From a virus: DNA of 25,719 nucleotides. The translations under genes were made by a program, and so were the position numbers. The stretch's first letter is position 1. Each line of letters starts with the position of its first letter. Location: the IMG/VR virus record IMGVR_UViG_3300043823_000478, positions 1 through 25,719 of that record. The stretch is one strand, 5' to 3'. Below the pieces are notes generated by a model that was not told the origin of the DNA, ran no database searches, and saw only the letters and a program-made list of their open reading frames with translations. This document shows positions 7,431-14,706 of this stretch, piece by piece.

Positions 7431-9223
7431 GAGTATTTTAAGTTGAGATTTAATCGGCGTCCTAGGTTGGCCTCTCTAAGTTTTGAAAACGCAGCCCTCT
7501 GCTTGACCTGAATAGAGGTCTCCCGGCGTTTCAATTGTACAGTCATACCGCCGAATCCAAACCGCTGACGGCACAGCTCAATCAAGATCATCGCGGCATC
7601 GGCCAAGTCAGGGCTCTCTCCGGTTCGGGCCTTCATGTCAACTTTAGTTTCTACCACCATCCTTAAGCCCACCCCCTTTTGGGTAGTATACTTTCTATTG
7701 CACATTTCCTTGGCCAGCTCGCGGTCGATCCCTTTGAGCTGTCCGGTACGGATAAGTTCTTTGGCCCCGAACCACAGCTCGGTGACGCGGTTGACATACC
7801 GGTCACTGGACAACGTAGTGTCAGATATAGACACCGGTAAATCACTGGCCTTTCCACCAAACTGCACTCCCAAAACCTCGGGTGACCACATCATGGACAC
7901 TACGTCCCCAAACGGACCGCCTGCTCCGGACTTGTCGAACGCAGCGCAAAAAGGCTCCACGCCTTCTTCCTCGCACAGTTGCCGGTACTGCTGGACAATC
8001 TGCTCGGTACGGGTCTTCTTTTTGTTGGTCACGTCGTCCTGAAGCAACTGCCGGTGGGTGTACATGAGGGTGGGGATTCCGTCTCGGGACATGCCGAAAA
8101 GCCCGAACTGTACTGGCGTGCGGTCACCCCCGTTGGTGAATGCGGGGTCGAGCGCGGCAACCTTCGTGGGCGGTTCAATCCAAATGGCGTCCTGGTCCGC
8201 ACCCGCTGTGATGATTTCCGTCTCGGAATAGATGTTGTCATCCTCGCCGGTAGGGGCCCAGTAGCCTCGGAACATTCGATAGTATGCCAATGAATTCTCA
8301 CCGAATCGTGCCTTGGCCTCGTCCAGCTTGGCCTGAGTCACAATCCAGGGGTAAATGAGTTTCCGGGTCAGGACATTCGGGCTCTTCTCGCCGTCGAAGC
8401 GAATGCACAGCCCGCGTTCGGTCTCCCACTCGTCTTCCAAGGGACTGATCGACTGCCAGCCGTTTTTGGGTTTTGCCAAAATGCCGAATGCGTCAAACCG
8501 GGATGCAGGGTTGCCGATGCCGATGAACTGGAACTCGGGGTTGAGCGAGAGGTTGGACGCGGATGCTTCCAAAATGCTTTCGGAGAGTTCGGGCATTTCG
8601 TCAGCGATGACGATCACGCGCTGATTTTTAAATCCGATCAGTTTGCCCACGGCCTCCTTTTCTTTTTTCTTTTCAGCCGCAATCAACGTCAGCCCGCATT
8701 TGTCCGAAGTCCCTCCGGTGCCGTCGTCAAAACGGATGAGGCCCATTGAGTCCACGAGCTTGCCGGGCAGTGGCGGTGCCGCTTGCCAATAATCTCGAAT
8801 CGAGCCCCAGATACGCTTGCGGCTGTCTTTTAGCGTGGTGGAAGTGACGAGCACCATCGTATCGGCTGGGGCGCATATGAAGTTAACAATCGCCCAGAGA
8901 GCAAACGCGTCGGTTTTCCCGCTCGAAGCACAGCCAGCCACGGCAAGGTACTGATTCTCGCACGCGGCTTCAATCATGCGCTCCGCCCAGGGATGGCGCA
9001 CAAATGGCTTCGGCCCATCTTCAGGCCAAAGCGCAGAGACGATTCGCCAAAAATGTTCAGCTTTGTCCAGCCCGCCTTTCTCCACGGCCACCGGGTTGCG
9101 GAAGCTGTAAAGTTCTCGGTTGAACTGGTCGATGGATTTCTTCCACCAACGTCCGTACTGGTACTCTTTGTCGGACACATCGACGACGCGACCGTCCGAA
9201 GTTTTTAGCAATCTTTTTTCCAT
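7427..9223 (-). CDS. terL: Terminase large subunit
   Basis: The product has 598 residues and is the ATP-driven packaging motor and nuclease. The ATPase domain shows a P-loop (GCASSGKTD, 97-105) and a Walker B with adjacent Glu (VIVIADE, 203-209). The FIGIGNP segment (233-239) fits the coupling region. The RNase H-like nuclease domain supplies three acidic clusters: D359 (ALDPAF), D430 (AAFDKSG) and D539/D542 (SPDLADA). No small terminase is recognisable in the window; it may be outside or unannotatable by eye. The start at 9223 lacks a Shine-Dalgarno sequence and lies beside an integrase arm-type repeat. A promoter at 9347-9375 reads toward it. Confidence 0.93.
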   Translation of the reverse strand: MEKRLLKTSDGRVVDVSDKEYQYGRWWKKSIDQFNRELYSFRNPVAVEKGGLDKAEHFWRIVSALWPEDGPKPFVRHPWAERMIEAACENQYLAVAGCASSGKTDAFALWAIVNFICAPADTMVLVTSTTLKDSRKRIWGSIRDYWQAAPPLPGKLVDSMGLIRFDDGTGGTSDKCGLTLIAAEKKKEKEAVGKLIGFKNQRVIVIADEMPELSESILEASASNLSLNPEFQFIGIGNPASRFDAFGILAKPKNGWQSISPLEDEWETERGLCIRFDGEKSPNVLTRKLIYPWIVTQAKLDEAKARFGENSLAYYRMFRGYWAPTGEDDNIYSETEIITAGADQDAIWIEPPTKVAALDPAFTNGGDRTPVQFGLFGMSRDGIPTLMYTHRQLLQDDVTNKKKTRTEQIVQQYRQLCEEEGVEPFCAAFDKSGAGGPFGDVVSMMWSPEVLGVQFGGKASDLPVSISDTTLSSDRYVNRVTELWFGAKELIRTGQLKGIDRELAKEMCNRKYTTQKGVGLRMVVETKVDMKARTGESPDLADAAMILIELCRQRFGFGGMTVQLKRRETSIQVKQRAAFSKLREANLGRRLNLNLKYS

Positions 9224-9313
9224 TAGTGTCCCAGATGTGTCCCATGACCGCTCTGGAGCCTCGCTCTACAGAGTAAAAATCCCGGAGTTGACGGGGCTCG
9301 AAACCACAGGTGA

Positions 9314-9322
9314 ATTATACCA
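9314..9322 (-). promoter_or_regulatory. Extended -10 element
   Basis: The minus strand reads TGG-TATAAT (9322-9314), a perfect extended -10 with no good -35. It could be a second start for the terminase transcript. Confidence 0.4.
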
Positions 9323-9346
9323 AAATCATACCGCTTCATCAGGGTA

Positions 9347-9375
9347 TATTATGCTTTTTCAGAGTAACTCGTCAA
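9347..9375 (-). promoter_or_regulatory. Promoter for the terminase operon
   Basis: TTGACG (9375-9370, minus) and ATAATA (9352-9347) are separated by 17 bases. Transcription would start near 9340 and cross the putative attP core before the terminase start at 9223. Confidence 0.6.
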
Positions 9376-9390
9376 TACTTGATTTCTAGG

Positions 9391-9415
9391 CATACCACAA
9401 AAGTTGCATGGTATG
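9391..9415. promoter_or_regulatory. Inverted repeat upstream of the integrase
   Basis: CATACCA (9391-9397) and TGGTATG (9409-9415) are perfect inverted copies around 11 bases. The site lies between the terminase promoter and the right arm sites, so an operator or excisionase/directionality site is plausible. Its half-site shares GGTAT with the portal operator. Confidence 0.45.
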
Positions 9416-9476
9416 TACAACCTTTTGGGTTGCAAAGTGTCCCAAAGTGTCCCATGATCTGGTCCTCCTAAAAGCT

Positions 9477-10622
9477 ATGAAGACCAAAAAACGCGATCAA
9501 ATTTCCTACCCGTTCGTGCAATCTACGCCGTTCGGGAAAATCAAAATCTACCGGTCGAGCGACCGATATGTGGTGTCGTGGATCGACGCTGAGAAAGGCC
9601 GAATGCGTCAAACTTTCACCGAGGAAGTGCAGGCTCATCAACGCGCCGAAGAACTCATCGAAGACCTTGAAAAAGGCGTCAGCTTCCGTAACCAGATCAC
9701 GGCTACCAAGGCCGTTCGTATATCCCAGTACGAAGCGGAATTAAAAAAGCACAACGCGACTCTCGGGGATGCCGTGGCGTACTATCTCGCTCACCTCGAA
9801 AAGCGAGAGTCCTCAAAGATCGATACCCTAGAGGCGGTCAATAGGTACCTGGCTCAGATCGACGATCAAAAGGGAAGGCACTATCGCACGGCGAAACACG
9901 TGCTGTTCAGGTTTGCAAGGGCGCACGTCAAGACGCTCGATTCAATTACAGTTCCGGAGCTGGACAAGTACGTTCGGGAAATCTCCGACGTTGGACGTAC
10001 CCGCAACAACCACCTTTGCTATCTCGGAACTTTCTACAAATGGGCTCAGGAGTACGGAAACTACGTGCCGGAAGGAAAACTCATTACCGACAAGATCAAG
10101 CGGTTCGACGAAAAGGCCACCGACATCCAACTCTTCACCCCTGACGAGATTGAGAAGCTGCTACGTGCCGGAGATCGTCTGATGCCGTATATTGCTATTG
10201 GGGCCTTTGCTGGCGTTCGTAGCTCGGAGATTGAAAGGCTCACCTGGGATGACCTAGACTTTGAGTCCAACACGATTCACTTGTCCTCCTCGGTTACCAA
10301 GACAAAGCGTAGGCGTCTGGCTCTGATGTCGGATAACCTGATTCAATGGCTGAACTCCTACACTGGAGAGAAAAAGGGGAGTATCATACCGGAAAAGTTT
10401 CAATTCCAATGGCATCGAGCTTCGGTGTGTGAAACAGCCGGGGTGACGTGGAAACCGAACGCGCTACGCAAAAGCTACATATCGTACCGCATGGCGCAGG
10501 AAGACGCCGACGCGGCAAAAGTGGCCAAACAGTGCGGCAATAGTCCGGCTATGGTTGAGGAGCACTATAAGGGGCTTGTATCACCAAAAGTTGCCGAAAA
10601 GTGGTTTGCCGTGACGCCGTGA
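9477..10622 (+). CDS. int: Tyrosine integrase
   Basis: The product is 381 residues from the ATG at 9477. An in-frame ATG exists at 9408, but it would put the GTGTCCCA arm repeats inside the gene, so I prefer 9477. Residues 1-70 form an arm-binding-like N-terminus, 95-195 a SAM-like core-binding domain, and 218-381 the catalytic domain. Visible catalytic residues are R248 (AFAGVRSSEI), a Lys in the TKTKRRR hairpin (275/277), R331 in N-A-L-R and nucleophile Y364 (EEHYKGL). The usual His of HxxR is N328 and the second His box reads GNSP (N355). The enzyme would integrate the phage at attP, which lies just upstream. Confidence 0.92.
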   Translation: MKTKKRDQISYPFVQSTPFGKIKIYRSSDRYVVSWIDAEKGRMRQTFTEEVQAHQRAEELIEDLEKGVSFRNQITATKAVRISQYEAELKKHNATLGDAVAYYLAHLEKRESSKIDTLEAVNRYLAQIDDQKGRHYRTAKHVLFRFARAHVKTLDSITVPELDKYVREISDVGRTRNNHLCYLGTFYKWAQEYGNYVPEGKLITDKIKRFDEKATDIQLFTPDEIEKLLRAGDRLMPYIAIGAFAGVRSSEIERLTWDDLDFESNTIHLSSSVTKTKRRRLALMSDNLIQWLNSYTGEKKGSIIPEKFQFQWHRASVCETAGVTWKPNALRKSYISYRMAQEDADAAKVAKQCGNSPAMVEEHYKGLVSPKVAEKWFAVTP

Positions 10623-10630
10623 AAAAGTTC

Positions 10631-10659
10631 TTGCATATACCACAAACCACGTAGTATCT
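10631..10659 (+). promoter_or_regulatory. Promoter for the small regulatory genes
   Basis: TTGCAT (10631-10636) and, 17 bases on, GTATCT (10654-10659); TAGTAT at 10652 is an alternative -10 with a 15-base spacer. The spacer contains ATACCACA, an element seen at other gene junctions. Confidence 0.45.
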
Positions 10660-10677
10660 TACCCACTCCTAACCAAA

Positions 10678-10683
10678 AAGGAG
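10678..10683 (+). promoter_or_regulatory. Canonical ribosome binding site
   Basis: AAGGAG lies 8 bases before the ATG at 10692. It is the strongest Shine-Dalgarno sequence in the window, where nearly all other genes have none, so this protein may be made at a higher or differently controlled level. Confidence 0.7.
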
Positions 10684-10691
10684 ACCATACC

Positions 10692-10886
10692 ATGCCAAAC
10701 AAACTAGCTCAACACCGCCGCAGAGTGGTGTACATCGAAGAAAAAGAAAATTGGGAGATCCTTCAAAAGGTCGCCAAATACAATGGAATCGCGCCATCGG
10801 CCATCATCCGAGCCGCGACACATCTGATGTGCCAAAAGCTACGTGAGAACCCGCATACTCGATTCATCAACCCGATTTTCGACTAA
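10692..10886 (+). CDS. Small ribbon-helix-helix-like protein, possible regulator
   Basis: The product has 64 residues. A short beta strand (RVVYIEE, residues 11-17) is followed by a helix (NWEILQKVAKYNG), a turn (IAPS) and a second helix (AIIRAATHLMCQKLRE). This is the strand-helix-helix order of Arc/MetJ-type DNA-binding dimers. The N-terminus is basic (HRRR). Position between integrase and an excisionase-like HTH gene, with its own promoter and strong ribosome binding site, suggests control of lysogeny or of the nearby GGTAT operators. Fold assignment is by pattern only. Confidence 0.65.
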   Translation: MPNKLAQHRRRVVYIEEKENWEILQKVAKYNGIAPSAIIRAATHLMCQKLRENPHTRFINPIFD

Positions 10887-10890
10887 GCCT

Positions 10891-11223
10891 ATGCACCGTA
10901 CTTCCTCCTTAGTTTTAGAAGCCGGTCCGTCTTTGCGGATTACCAACCTCAATAATGGACGAGTCCGGATAGAACTGGAGGAAGTGGAGACCTCAGCACT
11001 TGAAGCCGCTGCTCCGAGCACCGTCTACGATAAAAAGGGGCTGGCGCGGCGGCTAGGTGTCGGGATCAGGTCTGTTGACAATTATATGCGACAGGCGAGA
11101 AACCCCGTGCCGTATACAGTATCTATGGGGCGGCCTAGATTTTTAGAAACCGATATTGTGAAGTGGCTCCAAGAGGGGGCTTCTCCGGCAGCCCGAAGAG
11201 TTAAAGCTCGTCTTGGATTATGA
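10891..11223 (+). CDS. Excisionase/AlpA-like helix-turn-helix protein
   Basis: The product has 110 residues from the ATG at 10891, directly after the preceding gene; an upstream in-frame ATG at 10843 would overlap it. Residues about 44-95 match a MerR-like, excisionase-type HTH: STVYDKKGLARRLGVGIRSV, then a PVPYTVSMGRPRF wing and DIVKWLQ. The N-terminal 40 residues (LRITNLNNGRVRIELEE) look like a small beta domain. Such proteins bend attachment-site DNA and set integrase direction, or act as transcription factors. The short distance to the integrase favours the excisionase role. The stop overlaps the next start (ATGA). Confidence 0.7.
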   Translation: MHRTSSLVLEAGPSLRITNLNNGRVRIELEEVETSALEAAAPSTVYDKKGLARRLGVGIRSVDNYMRQARNPVPYTVSMGRPRFLETDIVKWLQEGASPAARRVKARLGL

Positions 11224-12371
11224 AGCACCGATTTCACGTTCTCGGGGTTCCCCACACGGTGTCCAGCAAGGACTACGTCGCGTGCGCGTTTACCCAGAAG
11301 GTAGTTAAGTTTTGCGAGATGATGTCCGCTCGGGGGCATGGTATCATACACTACGGCCATACCAACAGCGCGGTCGTGTGTGATGAAAACGTACCCGTGA
11401 CCACGGACGCCGACTTGGTCGCAGCTTATGGTACTCACGACTGGAAGAACAACCAGTTCAAATTCGATATGGAGGATGCCGCTTATCGGGCGTTCTTTAC
11501 AAACTCGATCCGCGAGATCGCTAAACGGAAACAGCCCGGCGACTTTTTGCTCTGTTTCTGGGGCGGAGGAGTAAAGCCAGTAGCCGACGCACACTCTGAT
11601 ATGCTTGTTGTTGAACCAGGCATAGGTTACCCGGGCGGAGTCTTTGCCCCGTACAGAGTTTTTGAAAGCCAATGGATCTATGCTGCGTGGTTCGGTATGC
11701 AAGCCGTCGCCACCTGCGATCATTACTCATGGTACGACGCGGTGATACCAAATTATTTTGACCTGAACGACTTTGAGTTTAACGAAGAAAAAGAAGACTA
11801 TTTTCTACACTTGGGCCGGATTGGCCACAACAAGGGCCTTCACATCGCCATACAAGCCACCGAAGCAATCGGGGCAAAGCTGGTAGTCGCGGGTCAGGGC
11901 AAGGATCTTAAACCACTAGGTATTGACCACATCCCCCCGCACGTCGAGATGTTCGGGCACGCCGACGTGGACGCTCGCAAGAAGCTGATGTCCAAAGCCA
12001 AGGGATTCTTCCTGTTGTCCCAATACGGGGAACCGTTTGGCGGGGCTCAGGTGGAAGCAATGCTTTCCGGAACGCCCGTGATTAGCACCGACTGGGGCTG
12101 TTTCGGTGAGATCAACCTGCACGGAGTAACGGGATACCGCTGCCGCACGTTTGAGCAAATCACCTGGGCCGCTCAGAATATCGACAAGATCAAACCGAAG
12201 GATTGCCGCAAATGGGCTGAGAACTTTGATATGAACAAGGTCGCTCTCATGTACGAGGAGTATTTCGATGGTATCGCGAACATTCACAACGGAAGCGGGG
12301 GCTGGTATGCCAAGAACCCCGACCGTACGGATCTCGATTGGCTTCGCCGCCAATACCCCTGCACAGCATGA
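11220..12371 (+). CDS. GT4-family (GT-B) glycosyltransferase
   Basis: The product has 383 residues. The C-terminal nucleotide-sugar domain is clear: YFLHLGRIGHNKGLHIAIQA (194-213), the LVVAGQG strand (221-227) and the E-x7-E signature in EPFGGAQVEAM (E271, E279), followed by GTPVISTDWG. The N-terminal acceptor domain is divergent. No signal peptide or membrane segment is seen, so it is cytoplasmic. It sits between lysogeny and DNA-metabolism genes. Targets could be host surface glycans (seroconversion), a virion protein or modified DNA bases; the sequence does not decide. ATGA overlaps link it to both neighbours. Confidence 0.85.
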   Translation: MKHRFHVLGVPHTVSSKDYVACAFTQKVVKFCEMMSARGHGIIHYGHTNSAVVCDENVPVTTDADLVAAYGTHDWKNNQFKFDMEDAAYRAFFTNSIREIAKRKQPGDFLLCFWGGGVKPVADAHSDMLVVEPGIGYPGGVFAPYRVFESQWIYAAWFGMQAVATCDHYSWYDAVIPNYFDLNDFEFNEEKEDYFLHLGRIGHNKGLHIAIQATEAIGAKLVVAGQGKDLKPLGIDHIPPHVEMFGHADVDARKKLMSKAKGFFLLSQYGEPFGGAQVEAMLSGTPVISTDWGCFGEINLHGVTGYRCRTFEQITWAAQNIDKIKPKDCRKWAENFDMNKVALMYEEYFDGIANIHNGSGGWYAKNPDRTDLDWLRRQYPCTA

Positions 12372-12832
12372 CAACGCTTGCCTTGGACCTAGCAACTCAG
12401 ACCGGATGGGCTTACGAGTCCGCCGGAATGATCTCGTCCGGTACCGAAGGTTTCCAACTCAAAAAGAAAGACCGACCAGGAGTACGTTTCTTGATGTTCC
12501 GCACTTGGTTCCGAGACTTATTGGTTTCGGTGAAACCTACCAAGGTTTCCTACGAGGAAGTCATGCGATGGTCATCCGGGGCTGCGGCCAAAGTTTATTG
12601 CGGGTTGCTGGCGATTGTGATGACCGAATGCGAAGCAAAGCAAATTCCCTACGAAGGTGTGCATGTAGGCACCATAAAGAAATCTGCTACTGGCAAGGGT
12701 AATGCTACCAAAGAGCAAGTAATCGCCGCCATCAAAGCCAAAGGCCACAATCCCAAAGACGACAACGAGGCTGACGCAATCGCGTTGCTATTTTTTACCC
12801 TTGGGGATCATACACCACGAACAAACCAATGA
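12368..12832 (+). CDS. RuvC-like Holliday-junction resolvase
   Basis: The product has 154 residues from the ATG that overlaps the previous stop; an earlier in-frame ATG at 12338 is less likely. The RNase H-like fold begins with ALDLATQTGWA (catalytic D7). A second acidic site is SYEEV (E63/E64), the lysine-rich loop GTIKKSATGKGNATKEQV follows, and the C-terminal helix carries DDNEADAIAL (D132/E134/D136). The order matches phage RuvC-type junction resolvases, which clean branched replication intermediates before packaging. A second branched-DNA enzyme (endonuclease VII type) is encoded at 16014. Confidence 0.82.
   Translation: MTTLALDLATQTGWAYESAGMISSGTEGFQLKKKDRPGVRFLMFRTWFRDLLVSVKPTKVSYEEVMRWSSGAAAKVYCGLLAIVMTECEAKQIPYEGVHVGTIKKSATGKGNATKEQVIAAIKAKGHNPKDDNEADAIALLFFTLGDHTPRTNQ
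12785..12813 (+). promoter_or_regulatory. Possible internal promoter
   Basis: TTGCTA (12785-12790), a 17-base spacer and TCATAC (12808-12813) lie at the end of the resolvase gene, and the -10 continues into ACACCACG, the recurrent junction motif. Confidence 0.3.
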
Positions 12833-13182
12833 GAGCAGCCAAACAAAGAACCCAAACACGACCTCCTGAAAACAATATGAACGAATTAGAACTAAAACGC
12901 AGGTACGTGGTCGACCAAGAAGAGTACGACGAAATTTGTAAGTTGCCCAAGTGCCCTCACTGCAAGGCCCATTCAAACCTACAGTCTCAAAGCTATGTCT
13001 GCGGGTCAATCCCAGCTCGCAAGTCTGAGGGGGTCGTGATGTCGGAGTTATGCATGGAGCGAGAGGTTCGTTTCCGAATGGAAGCATGGATCAAGGAAAT
13101 CCGAGCGCGGCTATCCACTGAGTTTTCTCCCGAAAAGGCAGAAGAAATTCTCACTTCAACCAACCCATCAAACCAACCATGA
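12829..13182 (+). CDS. Small zinc-ribbon-like protein
   Basis: The product has 117 residues from 12829, where ATGA overlaps the previous stop. An in-frame ATG at 12877 would give a 101-residue form; the overlap pattern of the neighbours favours the longer one. Four cysteines (C37, C42, C45, C58) in the region KCPHCKAHSNLQ...YVCG could bind zinc. The C-terminal half is a charged helix (EREVRFRMEAWIKEIRARLS). I recognise no family. It lies in the middle of the ATGA-coupled gene chain. Confidence 0.65.
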   Translation: MRAAKQRTQTRPPENNMNELELKRRYVVDQEEYDEICKLPKCPHCKAHSNLQSQSYVCGSIPARKSEGVVMSELCMEREVRFRMEAWIKEIRARLSTEFSPEKAEEILTSTNPSNQP

Positions 13183-13331
13183 GTGACCGAGTCGAACGTA
13201 ACTACAAAATGGCCCACGCCGCATCCCCCAACGTCAGTTTACCCCCGAGTAAAGCGTACCGGGATAACTTTGACGCCATATTCAATAAGAAAAGGCGTCG
13301 CGCATCTAATAAGAAAACCTCACGGAAATGA
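13179..13331 (+). CDS. 50-residue basic protein
   Basis: This short gene overlaps its neighbours by ATGA at both ends (13179-13182 and 13328-13331), which is the main support. The product begins MSDRVERNYKMAHAASP, has a middle (KAYRDNFDAIFNKK) and ends in a basic tail (KKRRRASNKKTSRK). The tail suggests nucleic-acid binding. No family is recognised. Confidence 0.65.
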   Translation: MSDRVERNYKMAHAASPNVSLPPSKAYRDNFDAIFNKKRRRASNKKTSRK

Positions 13332-13651
13332 GCTGCGCCAAGACTCACGTCACTTGCGTTATTGTAACGCCGTATGGAGAGAGGTTCATTGGCACCAATT
13401 ACTGCCTGAATCCACAGGAGACCTGTCCGAGAGACGCTTTTGAAGGATACGACAAGTGTCTTTCGATCTGCCGTCAGGTAGGCCACGCGGAAGAGGTTGC
13501 CCTGTCCCATGCGGGGCCTAAAGCCAAAGGTTCCCGAGCCTTTATCAAAGGAATCTCCCACGTCTGTCGGAACTGCCAGGAGCAGCTCACAAACGCCGGA
13601 GTCATATCATTTTCCCTAGTCGATAACCTAGATGAAATCATCAAAGATTAA
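13328..13651 (+). CDS. Deoxycytidylate deaminase-like zinc protein
   Basis: The product has 107 residues. It shows the cytidine-deaminase superfamily zinc site: HAEE (H53, E55) and, 24 residues later, C80-R-N-C83. The segment FIGTNYCLNPQETCPRD followed by CLSICRQVGHAEEVAL resembles the extra-cysteine layout of dCMP deaminases. The usual Pro before CxxC is Val here (HVCRNC), and the protein is shorter than typical dCMP deaminases. Deamination of dCMP would feed dTTP synthesis; a related base or nucleotide substrate is possible. The next gene encodes a dNMP kinase and starts 20 bases before this stop. Confidence 0.7.
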   Translation: MSCAKTHVTCVIVTPYGERFIGTNYCLNPQETCPRDAFEGYDKCLSICRQVGHAEEVALSHAGPKAKGSRAFIKGISHVCRNCQEQLTNAGVISFSLVDNLDEIIKD

Positions 13652-14162
13652 CCTCATCGCCCTTTGCGGGCTGGCCGGAAGTGGCAAGAGCACTCTGGCC
13701 AACATTCTCATCGAAGAGCATGACTTTCACCGAGTCAAATTCGCAGGTCCGCTCAAGAGTATGCTAATCACCCTGGGGCTTACCCACGAGCATGTCGAAG
13801 GCAAACTCAAAGAGGTCCCCTGTGACCTGCTGGGTGGCAAGACTCCCCGCTACGCCATGCAAACCCTGGGTACGGAATGGGGTCGTGATCTCATTACTCC
13901 GAGCCTGTGGACCAAAGCGTGGAAGCAGAAAGTGCAGGATTACCTGGACCGGGGCTTCAAGGTGGTCGTAGACGACTGCCGATTCCCAAACGAACTCCGC
14001 GCAGTCAATGAACTCGGCGGTATCAGCATCATGATCGAGCGGCCTGGAATCGCGTCGGTGGAATCGCACATTTCAGAGCAGCACGCACTGGAGACAGACG
14101 TGGTGCTCGTTAACGACGGAACCATTGGGCAGCTACACCTAAAACTTGACTCACTCCTATGA
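13632..14162 (+). CDS. Deoxynucleoside monophosphate kinase (T4 gp1-like)
   Basis: The product has 176 residues. The P-loop GLAGSGKST (13-21) opens the protein, and the family hallmarks RYAMQTLGTEWGRD and VVDDCRFPNELRAV follow. Enzymes of this family phosphorylate dNMPs, in T4 including hydroxymethyl-dCMP, for phage DNA synthesis. It overlaps the deaminase-like gene by 20 bases and the next gene by ATGA. With the deaminase and two glycosyltransferases it could serve either ordinary nucleotide supply or base modification. Confidence 0.88.
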   Translation: MKSSKINLIALCGLAGSGKSTLANILIEEHDFHRVKFAGPLKSMLITLGLTHEHVEGKLKEVPCDLLGGKTPRYAMQTLGTEWGRDLITPSLWTKAWKQKVQDYLDRGFKVVVDDCRFPNELRAVNELGGISIMIERPGIASVESHISEQHALETDVVLVNDGTIGQLHLKLDSLL

Positions 14163-14488
14163 ACCACCTGACTGGGGGACAGAACCCCTACATCACAGCG
14201 ACCGACGGAACCTGGACCGGATACCAAGGGAATTCGACGTACACCAACCTGATGCCCGAGCCGTTCAGGCCCAAATTCCCGGGGCATTGGTGCGAGTCTT
14301 ATGACCAATTTCGCCAATACGTTCAGAATAGCCCCAACGTCCCCGGATGGGTGAAAGAAGCGTTTAAGTCGTTTGATAATGAGGACGACATCTGGCAAGT
14401 CGAGATGTGGTCTGGAATTGTAGCCCATTGGCAGGGTCGCAGGGTGCAGGAGATCAAAGAAGCTCAACAAAGGCTGATCGCAAAATGA
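14159..14488 (+). CDS. Hypothetical 109-residue protein
   Basis: The product begins MNHLTGGQNPYITATDGTWT and contains an aromatic-rich region (FPGHWCESYDQFRQYVQNSP, then VPGWVKEAFKSFDNEDD) and a helical tail (WQGRRVQEIKEAQQRLIAK). No known motif is seen. Both ends overlap neighbours by ATGA, which supports expression as part of the operon. Confidence 0.7.
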   Translation: MNHLTGGQNPYITATDGTWTGYQGNSTYTNLMPEPFRPKFPGHWCESYDQFRQYVQNSPNVPGWVKEAFKSFDNEDDIWQVEMWSGIVAHWQGRRVQEIKEAQQRLIAK

Positions 14489-14706
14489 AAGCCACGCTTG
14501 AATATAACCTCCCAGAGGATCAACGAGAGCACGAGATCGCACTCAACGGATACAAGTACTGCCTAATCCTGAGTGATCTGGATAACGACCTCCGCCTGTA
14601 CATGAAACATGGACATGGATTCAAAACGGCAGATGAAGTCCTAGAACACATACGGCAACGCATTCATCAGGAATGCGAGGAGTTAAGCGTCAGCCTGCAC
14701 TCATGA
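14485..14706 (+). CDS. Small conserved phage protein (KATLEYNLPEDQREHE type)
   Basis: The product has 73 residues from the ATG at 14485; the frame is open upstream to 14407 but that part lies over the previous gene. The pattern KATLEYNLPEDQREHEIAL, then YCLILSDLDNDLRLYMKHG and a C-terminal EHIRQRIHQECEEL helix is one I recognise as a recurrent small protein in phage replication regions. Its function is unknown. It is ATGA-coupled to the helicase gene that follows. Confidence 0.72.
   Translation: MKATLEYNLPEDQREHEIALNGYKYCLILSDLDNDLRLYMKHGHGFKTADEVLEHIRQRIHQECEELSVSLHS

Larger units (their letters stand above)
9226..9454. other. Candidate attP: core flanked by paired arm-type sites
   Basis: GTGTCCCA occurs four times in the same orientation: 9226-9233 and 9237-9244 on the left, 9437-9444 and 9447-9454 on the right. 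Within each pair the spacing is 11 or 10 bases, one helical turn. Between them, the minus strand of 9283-9302 reads like the 3' end of a tRNA gene: T-loop TTCGAGC, T-stem CCCGT, acceptor CAACTCC and discriminator G, which suggests tRNA-Ser. The integrase gene starts 22 bases after the last repeat. This matches the arm-core-arm layout used by tyrosine integrases. The arm and core roles are inferred. Confidence 0.6.

Noticed and set aside
9283-9302. Complete tRNA gene
   Set aside because: Only the T-loop to acceptor end is present; no D-arm, anticodon arm or 5' acceptor strand is found next to it. This suits an attachment core and not a functional tRNA.
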